From positions 656,001-720,000 of the forward strand of contig LR743504.1 in NCBI GenBank assembly GCA_902712845.1: 64,000 bases of DNA. The letters run 5' to 3'. Each line of letters starts with the position of its first letter. Position 1 is the stretch's first letter. Of this stretch, positions 9,776 through 19,110 are shown one piece after another. The notes under the pieces are model-generated. The model did not search any database and had not been told where the DNA came from. It saw only the letters and a program-made list of their open reading frames with translations. Source of the stretch: Methylobacterium bullatum. GTDB lineage: Bacteria; Pseudomonadota; Alphaproteobacteria; Rhizobiales; Beijerinckiaceae. A program made the translations under genes and the position numbers.

Positions 9776-10687
9776 ATGATGAACCCGGCCCATCTCGATC
9801 TCTTCCGCGCCGTCCTGCGCCATGGCGGGATGACGCGGGCCGCTGCCGCCCTCGGCATCGGGCAACCCCATGTCAGCCGCGCGATGGCGCAGCTCGAGGC
9901 CGATCTCGGTTTCGCGCTGTTCGTGCGCGGCCATGGCAGCGCCCTGCCGACGCAGGAAGGTGAAGCTTTCGCCCGCGAGGTGGAACGGACCTATGCGGGG
10001 CTCGACCACCTCTCCCAGGCGGCCCGCCAGATCCGCGACCTCGGCACGGGGCCGTTGCGCGTCGCCTGCCAACCATCCCTGGCCTCGCGGCTGCTGCCGC
10101 GGGCGATCCGGCGATTGAGCGAAGAATCACCGGGCATCCGGGTCGCGGTCCATGTGCCGGCGCCGGAGACGATCTGGTCCTGGGCGGCCTCCGGTCAATG
10201 CGATCTCGGCCTGGTGCGGCCCCGCTCCGGCTATGCGGGCGTGATCTGCGAGCCCTTCCTGGCCATCGATGCGGTCTGTGCCCTGCCCCGGGGGCATTCC
10301 CTCGCGGCCAGGCGGGCGATCGAGGTGGACGATCTCGCCGAAGAGGCCCTGATCGCGGGCGGAACCGGGGTGTTCCAGCAGGCGATCGAAGCGGTCTTCG
10401 CAGCGGCCGGCATCACCCCGCGCTTCGGCCTCATGGCGCAGTATACGTCCGCGCGCTGCGGCCTCGTGGCCGAAGGGCTCGGGATCGCCATCGTCGATCC
10501 CCTTCCCGCCCGCGACCTCGGTGGCCTTCCCATCGTGCTGCGACCGTTCCGGCCGCGCCTGCCCATCGAGACGATGCTGATCCGCCCGGCGGGGCGACCG
10601 CCGAGCCAGGCGGCGGAACGGCTCGTGGGACATCTCCTCCGGGAACGGGACGCGCTCCTGCCGAGGGCGGTGGGCGGAGGCGAGTGA
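9776..10687 (+). CDS. LysR-type regulator next to the EamA exporter
   Basis: A 303-residue LysR-type transcriptional regulator. An N-terminal winged HTH spans about residues 3-62 (FRAVLRHGGMTRAAAALGIGQPHVSRAMAQLE is the helix-turn-helix zone). It is followed by a LysR substrate-binding domain to about residue 290 (GPLRVACQPSLASRLLPRAI, then the LVAEGLGIAIVDP segment). Two ATGs, 9776 and 9779, are possible. Divergent orientation suggests that it autoregulates and controls the exporter. The effector is not predictable. Confidence 0.92.
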   Translation: MMNPAHLDLFRAVLRHGGMTRAAAALGIGQPHVSRAMAQLEADLGFALFVRGHGSALPTQEGEAFAREVERTYAGLDHLSQAARQIRDLGTGPLRVACQPSLASRLLPRAIRRLSEESPGIRVAVHVPAPETIWSWAASGQCDLGLVRPRSGYAGVICEPFLAIDAVCALPRGHSLAARRAIEVDDLAEEALIAGGTGVFQQAIEAVFAAAGITPRFGLMAQYTSARCGLVAEGLGIAIVDPLPARDLGGLPIVLRPFRPRLPIETMLIRPAGRPPSQAAERLVGHLLRERDALLPRAVGGGE

Positions 10688-11135
10688 ACCCCAGCCCCGC
10701 CGGATCGGGACGGGGCCACCAACGCGGTCCTGCCAATCAGGACCGGGTCGCCGTCGATCTCGCACGTCCGCCCCGATCGACAGGGGAGCGCCTCGCCGTC
10801 GTGACGACAGTCAGGGCGACGGACCGCGCCGCCGGGTCGCGAGCAAGCCCCCGTGACCTCCGCCCCATCAAAGGCTCCACTCGGTCACGTTCGTCTGAAT
10901 TGCAGGATTGCTCCTATCAAACCCCAGTCAAACACATCTTGGCCGTAATATTTTGCATGATCCTACTGGTTGACGCAGTGTTTCATTCGCACTTGTATAG
11001 TCAAAAGGGCCAGAAACGAATCGCCTACCCCCATCACTCCTCCCCGAGGCAAAATTAAACTTATATTTAGACGATCTTCCGTAGGCTCTGTTCGAAATTT
11101 TTTGCCTCTTTGCGGATATCAATCTGGAGTTTGAG
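10688..11135. other. Intergenic region with falling GC, upstream of the chemoreceptor gene
   Basis: After the hairpin, the base composition changes at about 10890 from GC-rich to clearly AT-richer and stays so into the first part of the next gene. The last 100 bases (AAATTAAACTTATATTTAGAC) could hold a promoter for the chemoreceptor gene. No sigma-54 or clear sigma-70 pair was assigned and no gene was found. Confidence 0.5.
10725..10745 (+). terminator. Hairpin after the LysR gene
   Basis: A perfect 8-bp stem, CGGTCCTG/CAGGACCG, with loop CCAAT, about 40 bases after the stop of the LysR gene. A weaker stem (GCCCCG/CGGGGC) precedes it at 10694-10716. There is no T-run after it. Confidence 0.5.
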
Positions 11136-12833
11136 ATGAGGGTCGTTAGGCAAGCCGGCGTGATGCTGAAGATCGCCATCCCGCTGACTCTGATGGGCCT
11201 GATGGCTGTCGGGTTGGTGGTCTATTCCCGTACCACCCTGAACAGCGTCGCGGACCAGACGAAGTATTACGCGGAAGTTCTGAGTGTCCGGCAAGAGACC
11301 TATCTGCGAATTCAGATCAAACTCGGGGAAGCAGCTCTCCTGAGCCGCAATATTCTTTTGGTGACCGACAAGGACAAAATGTCCGATTACAAGCAGCGAT
11401 ATGAACAGGCGGAGAAGGAGACGTTCGAGTCTGTCGACAAACTGATCCAGCTGGCCGAGACACCGGAACGTCGCAAGATTGGTAATGACCTTCGGCAGAT
11501 GACCGAGGCGTATTTTACCATTGTCCATCGCGCGACAGCGCTCGCTATGCAAGGCGAGACACCCAACTCGCTACAGGTCGTCCAGCAGGAAGCCCAGCCG
11601 GCACGGGCCAAGCTGAACGGATTCATCGGGCAGCGCACCCAGCGGATCACGGAGGAAATGCAGGCGGGCAAGCGAGCGCTCGAACTGCAGGTCGCCGACA
11701 CCATCCAGAGCCTGATCGCCATCGCGGCCATCGGCCTCACGGTCGCGGCGATCCTGAGCGGCCTCATCGTCACGTTCGGCATCACCCGCCCATTGGCGCG
11801 CCTCGTCCTCGTCCTGCAGCGGATGGCGCAGGGCGACATCGACGCCGAGATCGAGGAGGCCAAGCGCGGCGACGAGATCGGCGCCGTGGGCAAGGCCGTG
11901 GAAGAGATCAAGGCCATGGTCGCCCGGAAGGCCGCCGAGGAGGCCGACATCCGGCGCATCGCCGAAGACGCCGCGCAGGCGGAACGGAAGCGCACGATGA
12001 TCGCGATGGCCGACAGCTTCGAGGGCGCCGTGGGCGGCATCATCGAGATGGTGTCGGCCTCGGCCACCGAACTCCAGGCCACCGCCCAGACCATGACCTC
12101 CACCGCCACGCAGACGGCGAGCCAGTCCATGACCGTGGCGGCCGCCGCCGAGGAAGCCGCCACCAACGTCAACACCGTGGCGGCGGCGGCGGAGGAGCTC
12201 GGCGTCTCCGTGCAGGAGATCGGACGGCAGGTCAGCGGGTCGGCCGATCTCGCCCAGGGCGCCGTGACGGAAGCCGACCGGACGGCGGCCCTGGTGCAGA
12301 CCCTGTCCCAGGCGGCCTCTCGCGTCGGCGACGTCGTCGGACTGATCTCGAACATCGCCGCCCAGACCAACCTTCTCGCCCTCAACGCCACCATCGAGGC
12401 GGCGCGAGCGGGCGAGGCGGGCCGGGGCTTCGCCGTGGTGGCCACGGAGGTGAAGGAACTGGCCAGTCAGACGGCGCGGGCGACGGATGAGATCTCCAGC
12501 CAGATCGCCCAGATCCAGGGTGCCACCGGCGAGGCGGTGTCAGCCATCGCCTCCATCACGTCCCGCATCCGCGAGATCGATTCGGTGGCGACCACCATCG
12601 CCGCGGCGGTGGAGCAGCAGGGGGCGGCGACCCAGGAGATCGTTCGCAACGTGGCCCAGGCTGCGACGGGGACGAGCGAGGTGACGAGCAACATCTCCGG
12701 CGTCGCCGGAGCCGCCGAAGAAACGGGGGCTGCCGCATCCCAGGTTCTCGACGCGGCAGGCGAACTCTCGCGCCAGTCCGAACACCTGAACGACGAGGTC
12801 CGCCGCTTCCTCGACACCGTGCGCGCGGCCTGA
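11136..12833 (+). CDS. Methyl-accepting chemotaxis protein
   Basis: A 565-residue transmembrane chemoreceptor. Order: TM1 (about residues 9-30), a periplasmic four-helix-bundle-like sensor region (about 35-185), TM2 (about 190-213), HAMP (about 213-265), and a cytoplasmic MCP signalling domain to the end with the invariant hairpin tip ([19 protein letters not shown] and [15 protein letters not shown]). There is no C-terminal NWETF-type CheR tether. The first about 450 bp use less GC at third positions than the rest, which switches to the usual genome style near 11600. This suggests that the sensor half was acquired or swapped. The ligand is unknown. Confidence 0.94.
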   Translation: MRVVRQAGVMLKIAIPLTLMGLMAVGLVVYSRTTLNSVADQTKYYAEVLSVRQETYLRIQIKLGEAALLSRNILLVTDKDKMSDYKQRYEQAEKETFESVDKLIQLAETPERRKIGNDLRQMTEAYFTIVHRATALAMQGETPNSLQVVQQEAQPARAKLNGFIGQRTQRITEEMQAGKRALELQVADTIQSLIAIAAIGLTVAAILSGLIVTFGITRPLARLVLVLQRMAQGDIDAEIEEAKRGDEIGAVGKAVEEIKAMVARKAAEEADIRRIAEDAAQAERKRTMIAMADSFEGAVGGIIEMVSASATELQATAQTMTSTATQTASQSMTVAAAAEEAATNVNTVAAAAEELGVSVQEIGRQVSGSADLAQGAVTEADRTAALVQTLSQAASRVGDVVGLISNIAAQTNLLALNATIEAARAGEAGRGFAVVATEVKELASQTARATDEISSQIAQIQGATGEAVSAIASITSRIREIDSVATTIAAAVEQQGAATQEIVRNVAQAATGTSEVTSNISGVAGAAEETGAAASQVLDAAGELSRQSEHLNDEVRRFLDTVRAA

Positions 12834-12876
12834 GGACGTCTCCGGCCGCTGCATTCGGCGTCCGGCGAGCTCGGGT

Positions 12877-12980
12877 CCCCTCTCCTGAAAGGAGAGGGAC
12901 AGGGTGAGGTGTGTGACCTCTCCGGAGAGGGCACGGCCCTCACCCCACCCCTCTCCCACACGGGAGAGGGAGCCTGCTCC
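12877..12980. repeat. GGGAGAGGG palindromic repeat, copy 1
   Basis: Composite inverted repeat between the chemoreceptor gene and gltX. Hairpin CCCTCTCCT-GAA-AGGAGAGGG (12878-12898) faces hairpin CCCTCTCCC-ACAC-GGGAGAGGG (12949-12970). The arms GGTGAGG and CCCTCACCC between them also pair. The same core occurs at 15929-16123 and 53231-53425. Copies of this type are common between genes in GC-rich proteobacteria. Here it may also act as a bidirectional terminator for convergent genes. Confidence 0.8.
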
Positions 12981-13039
12981 GGGCATACCGACCGAAGCGA
13001 TCGACCGGAGGGGGTACGAGGCCGACCGGCATCGGTCCG

Positions 13040-13150
13040 ATACCGGCCGACGATGAGGAGAACTCATCGTCGGCCGCCCGCGCGACTGCGCCGCGGCGGG
13101 CGTCCGACGAACGCGCTGAGGACGACCCTCGGTCGGGATCAGCGCCGCTT
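13040..13150. repeat. Palindromic intergenic element, copy 2
   Basis: Related to the element at 5871-5990. It starts ATACCGGCCGACGATGAG, with a perfect 13-bp hairpin at 13045-13057/13063-13075 and a 5-nt loop around the same GATGAG-N5-CTCATC core. The linker CGCGACTGCGCCGCGGCGG aligns with that of copy 1. The second hairpin (GCGCTGA/TCAGCGC at 13113-13145, with an inner GACC/GGTC) occupies the same position as in copy 1, followed by CTTGG. It ends just before the gltX stop. Confidence 0.7.
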
Positions 13151-13188
13151 GGCCTGAGAAGCGGGATCCGCTTTTCGGGCCGATTCTG

Positions 13189-14535
13189 TCAGTCTCGACC
13201 GCCGAGCCGCGCCGCCACAATGTCCCGGCCGATGAGGGGCAGCAGGCCCGAGAGGTCCGGCCCGTGCTCCAGCCCTGTCACCGCGAGGCGAAGGGGCATG
13301 AACAGGGCCTTGCCCTTGGCGCCGGTCCGCTCCTTCACCGCATTGGTCCAGGTTTTCCAGGTCTGGCCATCCCAGGGCTCGGGCGGCAGCACGTCCATGG
13401 CGGCGGCGGCGAAGCCCGCATCCGCGATGACCGGCGTCACCTCCCCGGCCACGATCCGCCACCATTCGGCAGCGTCGCCGACCTTGGTGAGGTTGGGCTG
13501 GATCACCGCCCAGAACGCCTGCGCCCGTTCCTCGGGGATGCCCATTCCGAGGAGACGTTCGCGTGCCTCGTCATAGGGCATGGCGTGGATCAGCCGGGCA
13601 TTGAGCCCGTCGAGTTCCTGCGGGTCGAACTTCGCGGGCGCCCGCGAGATGTGGGAGAGATCGACCAGGGCGGCGAGTTCGTCGAGGCCGGGCACCGCAC
13701 GCACCGCCTCGGCCGAGCCGGTGAGCACGGCCAGCGAGCGCACCGCGCCGGGTTCGTAGCCCGCCTCGCGCAGGCCCCGGAGCGAGAGGTGGCCGAGGCG
13801 CTTCGACAGACCTTCGCCGTCGGCGGTGGTGAGCAGGTTGTGGTGGCCGAAGATCGGCACCGGCTGGTCCAGGGCCTCGAAGATCTGCACTTGCACGCCG
13901 GTATTGGTGACGTGGTCCTCGCCGCGGATGACATGGGTGATCCCCATCTCGGCATCGTCCACCACGGAGGGCAGCGTGTAGAGGTAGCTGCCATCGGCGC
14001 GGATCAGCACCGGGTCCGAAAGGGAGGCGCAATCCACATGCGCCGGCCCGCGCACGAGATCGTCCCAGGCGACGGTGCGGGCATCCAGCTTGAAGCGCCA
14101 ATGGGGCCTGCGCCCCTCTTCCTCCAAGGCCGCGCGCTCGTCGTCGGTGAGGCCGAGCGCCGCCCGGTCGTAGATCGGCGGCTGGCCCCGTCCGAGCTGC
14201 CGCCGGCGGCGGCGCTCGAGTTCCTCCTGCGTCTCGTAACAGGGATAGAGCCGGCCCGCCGCCTTCAGGCGCTCGGCCGCCGCATCGTGGATTGCGGAGC
14301 GGTCCGACTGGCGGGCGAAGAGATCGGGCACGATGCCGAGCCAAGCGAGGTCTTCCTCGATGGCTTTGGCGAATTCCTCCGTCGAGCGCTCCCGGTCGGT
14401 GTCGTCGAGGCGCAGCAGGAAACGCCCGCCCCGCGCCCGCGCGAACAGAGCGTTAAGCAGCGCCGGACGGGCGTTGCCGATATGGAGATACCCCGTGGGC
14501 GAGGGAGCGAAGCGGACGAGGGGGGCAGATGTCAT
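13189..14535 (-). CDS. gltX: Glutamyl-tRNA synthetase
   Basis: A 448-residue class I synthetase that charges glutamate onto tRNA-Glu. The N-terminus reads [15 protein letters not shown], which holds the HIGH motif (HIGN, residues 18-21). The second motif is GLSKR, a variant of the usual [21 protein letters not shown] and [11 protein letters not shown] are family landmarks. The protein is a little shorter than typical 470-residue enzymes. Alphaproteobacteria often carry two GltX copies, one of which may charge tRNA-Gln for the amidotransferase route; which copy this is cannot be told here. It is transcribed leftward downstream of sfnB. Confidence 0.94.
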   Translation of the reverse strand: MTSAPLVRFAPSPTGYLHIGNARPALLNALFARARGGRFLLRLDDTDRERSTEEFAKAIEEDLAWLGIVPDLFARQSDRSAIHDAAAERLKAAGRLYPCYETQEELERRRRRQLGRGQPPIYDRAALGLTDDERAALEEEGRRPHWRFKLDARTVAWDDLVRGPAHVDCASLSDPVLIRADGSYLYTLPSVVDDAEMGITHVIRGEDHVTNTGVQVQIFEALDQPVPIFGHHNLLTTADGEGLSKRLGHLSLRGLREAGYEPGAVRSLAVLTGSAEAVRAVPGLDELAALVDLSHISRAPAKFDPQELDGLNARLIHAMPYDEARERLLGMGIPEERAQAFWAVIQPNLTKVGDAAEWWRIVAGEVTPVIADAGFAAAAMDVLPPEPWDGQTWKTWTNAVKERTGAKGKALFMPLRLAVTGLEHGPDLSGLLPLIGRDIVAARLGGRD

Positions 14536-14608
14536 GCCCGCCCTCTAGCCGATTTTCGACCGTCTGGGGACTGTCGGCCCCGAGAGACTGTCAGTTCAGA
14601 AGCGCCCG

Positions 14609-15859
14609 TCAGCTCCAGGCGTGGAACGGCGGATTGACCCCGTTGAGCGCGTGGTTGCCGATGATCGCGTATTTCCAGCGCACCGGGTCGTGGAGGGTGT
14701 GGGTGCGGGCATTGCGCCAGTGCCGGTCGAGGTTGCTCTCGGCAAGGGTCGAGCGGGTGCCGGCAAGCTCGAACAGCTTGCTGCTCGCCTGCACCGCGAT
14801 CTCAGTGGTGAGCACCTTCGATTCGGCCACCGCGAGCTGGGCCGCAGCCACCGTCTCGGCGCTCGGGTTGGCCACCGCCTCGTCGAGGGCGAGGCCGGCC
14901 CTGTCGAGGATGGCCTCGGCCGCATGGAGCCGGATCGTCAGTTCGCCGATCGCCTGGATGGTATAGGGGTCGTCGGAGGCGCGGTCCTGGCCGCTATCGA
15001 CCCAGGGGCGGGTCTTGGTGCGGACGAAGGCGATGGTGTCGTCGATGGCCTCGCGGGCGATGCCGGCATCCACCGCCGCCTGGATGATCTGGAAGATGGC
15101 GCCGTCGGAGCGCGGCTGCTCGTAGCCCTTCCAGGCCGGGACGAGATGGGTCTTGGGCACCCGGACGTCGTCGATGAGGACGGTGCCGCTCGCCGTGGTC
15201 CGCTGCCCGAAGGCCGACCAGTCGTCGATGACGGTGAGGCCGGGGGCGCCCCTATCGGCGATGGCGTACCAGGCGCGTCCCTCGCCATCGAGGGCGACGA
15301 TGGGGACGAGATGGGCGAGCAATGCCCCCGTCGAATAGAACTTCTTGCCGGTCACGATGACGTGGTCGCCATCATCGACGAAGTGGGTCTTGAAGTCGGT
15401 GGCGCGCGGCGTGCCGATTTCCGAGAACGCATTGCCGAAGCGAGTGCCCTTCAGAACCTCGCCGAACAGCAGCGCCTGCTGGTCGGGGTCCGACACCGTG
15501 CGGATCGCCGCCACGATGCCGAGATGGTTCTGCGAGATCTGGCCGATCGAGGGGTCCGCCGCCGAGACGATGGCGACGACCTGCGCCAGGGTCTTGTAGG
15601 AGACCTCCGGGCCGCCAAAGGCCTTGGGCACGTTGATCGACCACAGCCCGCTCTGCGAGAACGCGTCGAGCTCGGCATAGGGCCGCCGGTTGGTCCGGTC
15701 GCGCTCCGACGCGCCCTCGCGAAACTCCCTGGCGAGGGCATGGGCGACGCGGATCGCCTCGGCGTCGTCGCGGATGACATGGGCGGGGGATGCCGGACGG
15801 GGAACCGGCGGCGCGCCCCGGGCGGTTTCGAGCGACTGGGCGCTGACGGCGATGTTCAT
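14609..15859 (-). CDS. sfnB: SfnB/DszC-like acyl-CoA dehydrogenase-family oxidoreductase
   Basis: A 416-residue flavoprotein of the acyl-CoA dehydrogenase fold, closest in feel to SfnB and DszC, which use FMNH2 or take part in sulfur scavenging. Visible features: an N-terminal helical domain (YAELDAFSQSGLWSINVPKAFGG), the substrate and flavin region (GNAFSEIGT, then GKKFYSTGA), a DDVRVPKTHLVP strand, and a C-terminal four-helix domain ending NHALNGVNPPFHAWS. The ATG at 15859 was chosen; the longer frame to 16111 translates the repeat element upstream. It follows sfnG on the same strand with only a 300-bp repeat-containing gap, which supports a role in sulfone use. Confidence 0.85.
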   Translation of the reverse strand: MNIAVSAQSLETARGAPPVPRPASPAHVIRDDAEAIRVAHALAREFREGASERDRTNRRPYAELDAFSQSGLWSINVPKAFGGPEVSYKTLAQVVAIVSAADPSIGQISQNHLGIVAAIRTVSDPDQQALLFGEVLKGTRFGNAFSEIGTPRATDFKTHFVDDGDHVIVTGKKFYSTGALLAHLVPIVALDGEGRAWYAIADRGAPGLTVIDDWSAFGQRTTASGTVLIDDVRVPKTHLVPAWKGYEQPRSDGAIFQIIQAAVDAGIAREAIDDTIAFVRTKTRPWVDSGQDRASDDPYTIQAIGELTIRLHAAEAILDRAGLALDEAVANPSAETVAAAQLAVAESKVLTTEIAVQASSKLFELAGTRSTLAESNLDRHWRNARTHTLHDPVRWKYAIIGNHALNGVNPPFHAWS

Positions 15860-15928
15860 GGATGGCTCCAGGGTACCGAGCAGACGATGGGCTGGTTTGA
15901 ACGGGCTTTTGAAGATCTCAGCCGGATC

Positions 15929-16123
15929 CCCCTCTCCCCGCCTGCGGGGAGAGGGCCGAGCCCCCCTTGTCGGGGGCGAGGCAAGCGGAGGCGAAGCCGA
16001 AGCGACGGTGAGGGGGCGATTCCGAAGGAGGCTCATCCGCAGTTGCCCCCTCACCGTCGGCTGCCGCCTCGCCGCGCCGACGACGAGGTCGTCGCGGCCC
16101 TCTCCCCGCACGCGGGGAGAGGG
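15929..16123. repeat. GGGAGAGGG palindromic repeat, copy 2 (between sfnG and sfnB)
   Basis: About 195 bp. Each end is a strong hairpin CCCTCTCCCCGC/GCGGGGAGAGGG (15930-15955 and 16097-16122). The inner arms GGTGAGGGGGC and GCCCCCTCACC also pair, so the whole element can fold into a cruciform. It makes up most of the 304-bp gap between sfnG and sfnB and could weaken or stop read-through between them. Confidence 0.85.
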
Positions 16124-16163
16124 GAATGCGCAGCTCTCGTCAGCGGGCGTTGAAAGAAGCCGC

Positions 16164-17273
16164 TCAGGCGGCCTCGGCCCGGCGCTCGCGCGCGGCCTCG
16201 AGCGCCCTCACTTTCGGGATGATGTGGGCACCGAAATAAGCGACGTCCTCCTGGAAATGCAGGAAGGCGAGGAGCGCGAGGTCGACCCCGGCATCCTTCA
16301 GGGCGACGATGCGCTCGGCGATCTGGTCGGGCGTGCCGATCAGGTTGGTCTTGAAGCCGTCATTGTACTGGACGAGGTCCTCGAAGCTCGATTTCGCCCA
16401 GTTGCCCTCGCCTTCCGGGGAAGCCTTGCCGGCGTTCTTCACCTCGTGGCCGAAGGCCTTCACCGCTTCCGGGTCGGCATTGTCGATGATCTCCTGGAGG
16501 ACCGCGCGGGCCTCCTCCTCGGTGTCGCGGGCGATGACGAAGGCGTTGACGCCGACCTTCACCGAATGCCCGTTGGCCGAGGCCTTGGCCTGGATGTCGT
16601 CCACTTGCGCGCGGATGCCCTCCGGCGTGTTGCCGTTGGTGAAGTACCAGTCGGAGACGCGGGCGGCCATGTCGCGCGCGGCGCGCGACGAGCCACCCTG
16701 GAAGATCTCGGGCTGCGGGTCGGCCGGCTTCGGCTTGAGAGTGTAGTTGGTGTAGCGGTAGAAATCGCCGCGGAAGGTGAAGTCGTCCTGGGTCCAGATC
16801 CCGCGCAAGGAGCGGATGAACTCCTCGGAGCGGCGATAGCGCTCGTCATGGTCGAGCCAGGGCTCGCCGATGGCGCGGAACTCGCCGGAGAACCAGCCCG
16901 ACACGACGTTGATCGCGATGCGCCCGTTGGTGAGCTGGCTGATCGTGGCGATCTGCTTGGCGGCGATGGTCGGGTTCCACGGGCCGGGCAGGAGCGCGGC
17001 GATGACCTTGAGCTTCGTGGTCACCGCCAGCAGGGCGTGGCTGAACGCCACCGATTCGTGCTGGTACTCGGCCCCGTAGCCGGCGGTGAAGCGAATCTGC
17101 GTCAGGGCGTAGTCGAACCCCGCCTCCTCGGCGATCTGGGCGAGTTTGCGGTTGTAGTCGGCATCCCAGCTGGTGCGCTGCTCGATCTTGCTGATGACGA
17201 GGCCGCCGGACACGTTGGGCACCCAATAGGCGAAACGGATCGGCTCCGGGGCGAAATGGTTCGGGAGAGTCAT
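16164..17273 (-). CDS. sfnG: Dimethylsulfone monooxygenase (FMNH2-dependent)
   Basis: A 369-residue bacterial luciferase-like monooxygenase matching SfnG, which oxidises dimethylsulfone to methanesulfinate with FMNH2 so that its sulfur (and here possibly its methyl carbon) can be used. Supporting segments: FAYWVPNVSGGLVISKIEQRTSWD at the N-terminus, LLPGPWNPTIAAKQIAT, NGRIAINVVSGWFSGEFRAIG, IFQGGSSRAARDMAA and TPDQIAERI near the end. These are standard for the SsuD/SfnG group, and the first 30 residues point to SfnG. The ATG at 17273 is the first in frame. No flavin reductase gene is next to it. Confidence 0.9.
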   Translation of the reverse strand: MTLPNHFAPEPIRFAYWVPNVSGGLVISKIEQRTSWDADYNRKLAQIAEEAGFDYALTQIRFTAGYGAEYQHESVAFSHALLAVTTKLKVIAALLPGPWNPTIAAKQIATISQLTNGRIAINVVSGWFSGEFRAIGEPWLDHDERYRRSEEFIRSLRGIWTQDDFTFRGDFYRYTNYTLKPKPADPQPEIFQGGSSRAARDMAARVSDWYFTNGNTPEGIRAQVDDIQAKASANGHSVKVGVNAFVIARDTEEEARAVLQEIIDNADPEAVKAFGHEVKNAGKASPEGEGNWAKSSFEDLVQYNDGFKTNLIGTPDQIAERIVALKDAGVDLALLAFLHFQEDVAYFGAHIIPKVRALEAARERRAEAA

Positions 17274-17811
17274 GCATCTATCCGCGAATTCGAGACATCG
17301 TGCGGCCCAATCGCTGCTGCGACCGCAAGTGAATACATTATGATATCAAGCACAAAACGAAGATTTGCTTGCTTTGTGGCTCTGGCCTGCAGACTGTCTT
17401 ACGAAGACGGGGCATAGTCAAAGGAAGAGAAATACTTTTTCTTGCACTAAGTCGGGACAATCTTCCGGTAAACCGGCCTCGAACGACACGATCGTGTTCC
17501 GGCAGGACCGGCACCGGCGGGGGCGCAGCATCTCGGGAGGGCCGGTCCACGAGGTTTTCCCGGGGATTGACCTTTCCCGGTCACCGGAGCCTCCCGCACA
17601 GCGGCAGACGGCCCTAGCTATCGATGCGCGAGCGATGGTAATCCCCGCACTCGGAGGGCTTCACAAACTCCCGGTCACGGTCGGTTCTCGCGCGGAGCAC
17701 GATTGCGCAGGGGAGTTGTGTGAAAGACGCTCGATGGTGACGGACACGGGCTCGGCCCCGCCCCGAACGGGGCATGGCGGGGCCTCTCGGATGACAGGTG
17801 GAAAACAGGCG
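17274..17811. other. Long divergent intergenic region
   Basis: 538 bp between sfnG (leftward) and the NDUFA9-like gene (rightward). The first 190 bp, next to sfnG, are AT-richer (TGAATACATTATGATATCAAG) and probably hold the sfnG promoter. In pseudomonads sfnG is sigma-54 dependent, but no TGGCAC-N5-TTGC site was found here. The remaining part is GC-rich without a convincing gene, although it is open in frame with the downstream protein. Confidence 0.5.
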
Positions 17812-18969
17812 ATGACCGGCTTCGACGCTTCGACCTCTCCTTTCGCCGGACCGTCCTTGCCGCGTCCGTCATCGCAGCTCGTCACCGTCTTCGGGGGATC
17901 CGGCTTCCTCGGGCGCCATGTGGTGCGGGCGCTGGCCAAGCGCGGCTATCGCATCCGTGTCGCCGTCCGCCGCCCCGACCTCGCGCTCTTCCTGCAGCCG
18001 CTGGGCAAGGTCGGGCAGATCGTCGCCGTCCAGGCGAACCTGCGCTATCCCGATTCCATCGCTCGGGCGGTGGAGGGTGCCGACGTGGTGGTGAACCTCG
18101 TGGGCATCCTGCAGGAGAGCGGCAAGCAGAGCTTCCTGCGCCTCCAGGCCGAGGGGGCGGGCGAGATCGCTCGCGCGGCGGCCGGAGTCGGTGCGCCGGT
18201 CGTCCATGTCTCGGCCATCGGAGCGGACGCGCAGTCCGACTCCCTTTACGCGCGCTCGAAGGCGCTAGGCGAGGCGAACGTCCTGGCGGCCCAGCCCCGC
18301 TCGGTGATCCTGCGCCCCTCTTTGGTCTTCGGTCCCGGCGACAGCTTCTTCAACCGTTTCGCGTCGCTTGCCCGCGTGATCCCGGTCCTGCCCCTGGCCG
18401 GAGCCGGCACGCGCTTCCAGCCGGTCTTCGTCGGCGACGTGGCCGAGGCGGTCGCCCGTGCGGTGGACGGACAGGCCGAGGCGGGCCGGGTGTTCGAGCT
18501 CGGCGGCCCAGAAATCGAGACCCTCGACGCCCTCGTCCGCTACATGCTCAAGACCACCATGCGCCGCCGCCTGGTGGTCGACCTGCCCAAGCCCCTCGCC
18601 ATGCTGCAGGCCCGCGTGATCGAGACCGTGGACACCCTGAGCCTCGGGCTGCTGCCGGACAGCCTCAAGCTCACGCGCGACCAGGTCACCCTGCTCCAGA
18701 CCGACAACGTGGTCTCGGAGGCAGCCAAGGCCGAGGGGCGGACCCTCGACGGCCTCGGCATCCTGCCCACCGCCATGGCGGCCGTCGTGCCGGGCTATCT
18801 CTGGACCTTCCGCAAGGCCGGCCAGTTCGCCAAGGAGACGATCACCATCTCCGAAGAGGAGGCGGCGGAGCCGTCATCCCCGCCGGTCACCCGCCCGAGC
18901 GGTCCTCCGATCGGCCCCGACGCGACGGCCCCGAGCCGGATGGGCGTGCGGTGGGGGACGCGGGGCTGA
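17812..18969 (+). CDS. Complex I NDUFA9-like NAD(P)-binding protein
   Basis: A 385-residue atypical short-chain dehydrogenase (extended NAD(P)-binding Rossmann fold). The nucleotide site TVFGGSGFLGRHVVRAL lies at about residues 25-41. Then come VVNLVGILQ, VHVSAIGADAQSDSLYARSKALGE (the residual Tyr-x3-Lys) and the RPSLVFGPGDSFFNRFA segment. This series is typical of NDUFA9-type proteins linked to respiratory complex I. An ATG at 17791 and one at 17812 compete; AGGTGG lies about 10 bases before 17812, which was chosen. The C-terminal 50 residues are acidic and then Pro-rich. It stands alone as a single gene. Confidence 0.88.
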   Translation: MTGFDASTSPFAGPSLPRPSSQLVTVFGGSGFLGRHVVRALAKRGYRIRVAVRRPDLALFLQPLGKVGQIVAVQANLRYPDSIARAVEGADVVVNLVGILQESGKQSFLRLQAEGAGEIARAAAGVGAPVVHVSAIGADAQSDSLYARSKALGEANVLAAQPRSVILRPSLVFGPGDSFFNRFASLARVIPVLPLAGAGTRFQPVFVGDVAEAVARAVDGQAEAGRVFELGGPEIETLDALVRYMLKTTMRRRLVVDLPKPLAMLQARVIETVDTLSLGLLPDSLKLTRDQVTLLQTDNVVSEAAKAEGRTLDGLGILPTAMAAVVPGYLWTFRKAGQFAKETITISEEEAAEPSSPPVTRPSGPPIGPDATAPSRMGVRWGTRG

Positions 18970-18974
18970 AACGG

Positions 18975-19043
18975 CGGATCGGATGCACGATCCGGCATAG
19001 TTGTGGTGTTGTAGTGGAGATCTGATGCGTCGAAGATCTCCAC
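18975..19043. terminator. Two hairpins after the NDUFA9-like gene
   Basis: Hairpin 1: CGGATCG/CGATCCG, 6-nt loop, at 18975-18994. Hairpin 2: GTGGAGATCT/AGATCTCCAC, a perfect 10-bp stem with a 10-nt loop, at 19014-19043. They separate the convergent NDUFA9-like gene and the nuclease-like gene, at the edge where the DNA changes from GC-rich to AT-richer. Confidence 0.6.
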
Positions 19044-19110
19044 CAAATGACTTACGAATACCCAAATTTTACGCTCATGCTTGGGAAAGGGCATGATTGA
19101 TTTTTATCAA

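Noticed and set aside
14609-16111. N-terminally extended sfnB (500 codons)
   Set aside because: The extra 84 codons translate the palindromic repeat at 15929-16123.
17274-17460. A sigma-54 promoter for sfnG, expected from pseudomonads
   Set aside because: No TGGCAC-N5-TTGC or close variant was seen on the correct strand.
17365-17811. Long N-terminal extension of the NDUFA9-like protein
   Set aside because: The translated extension has no domain, changes composition and lacks a ribosome site; the family starts near 17812.
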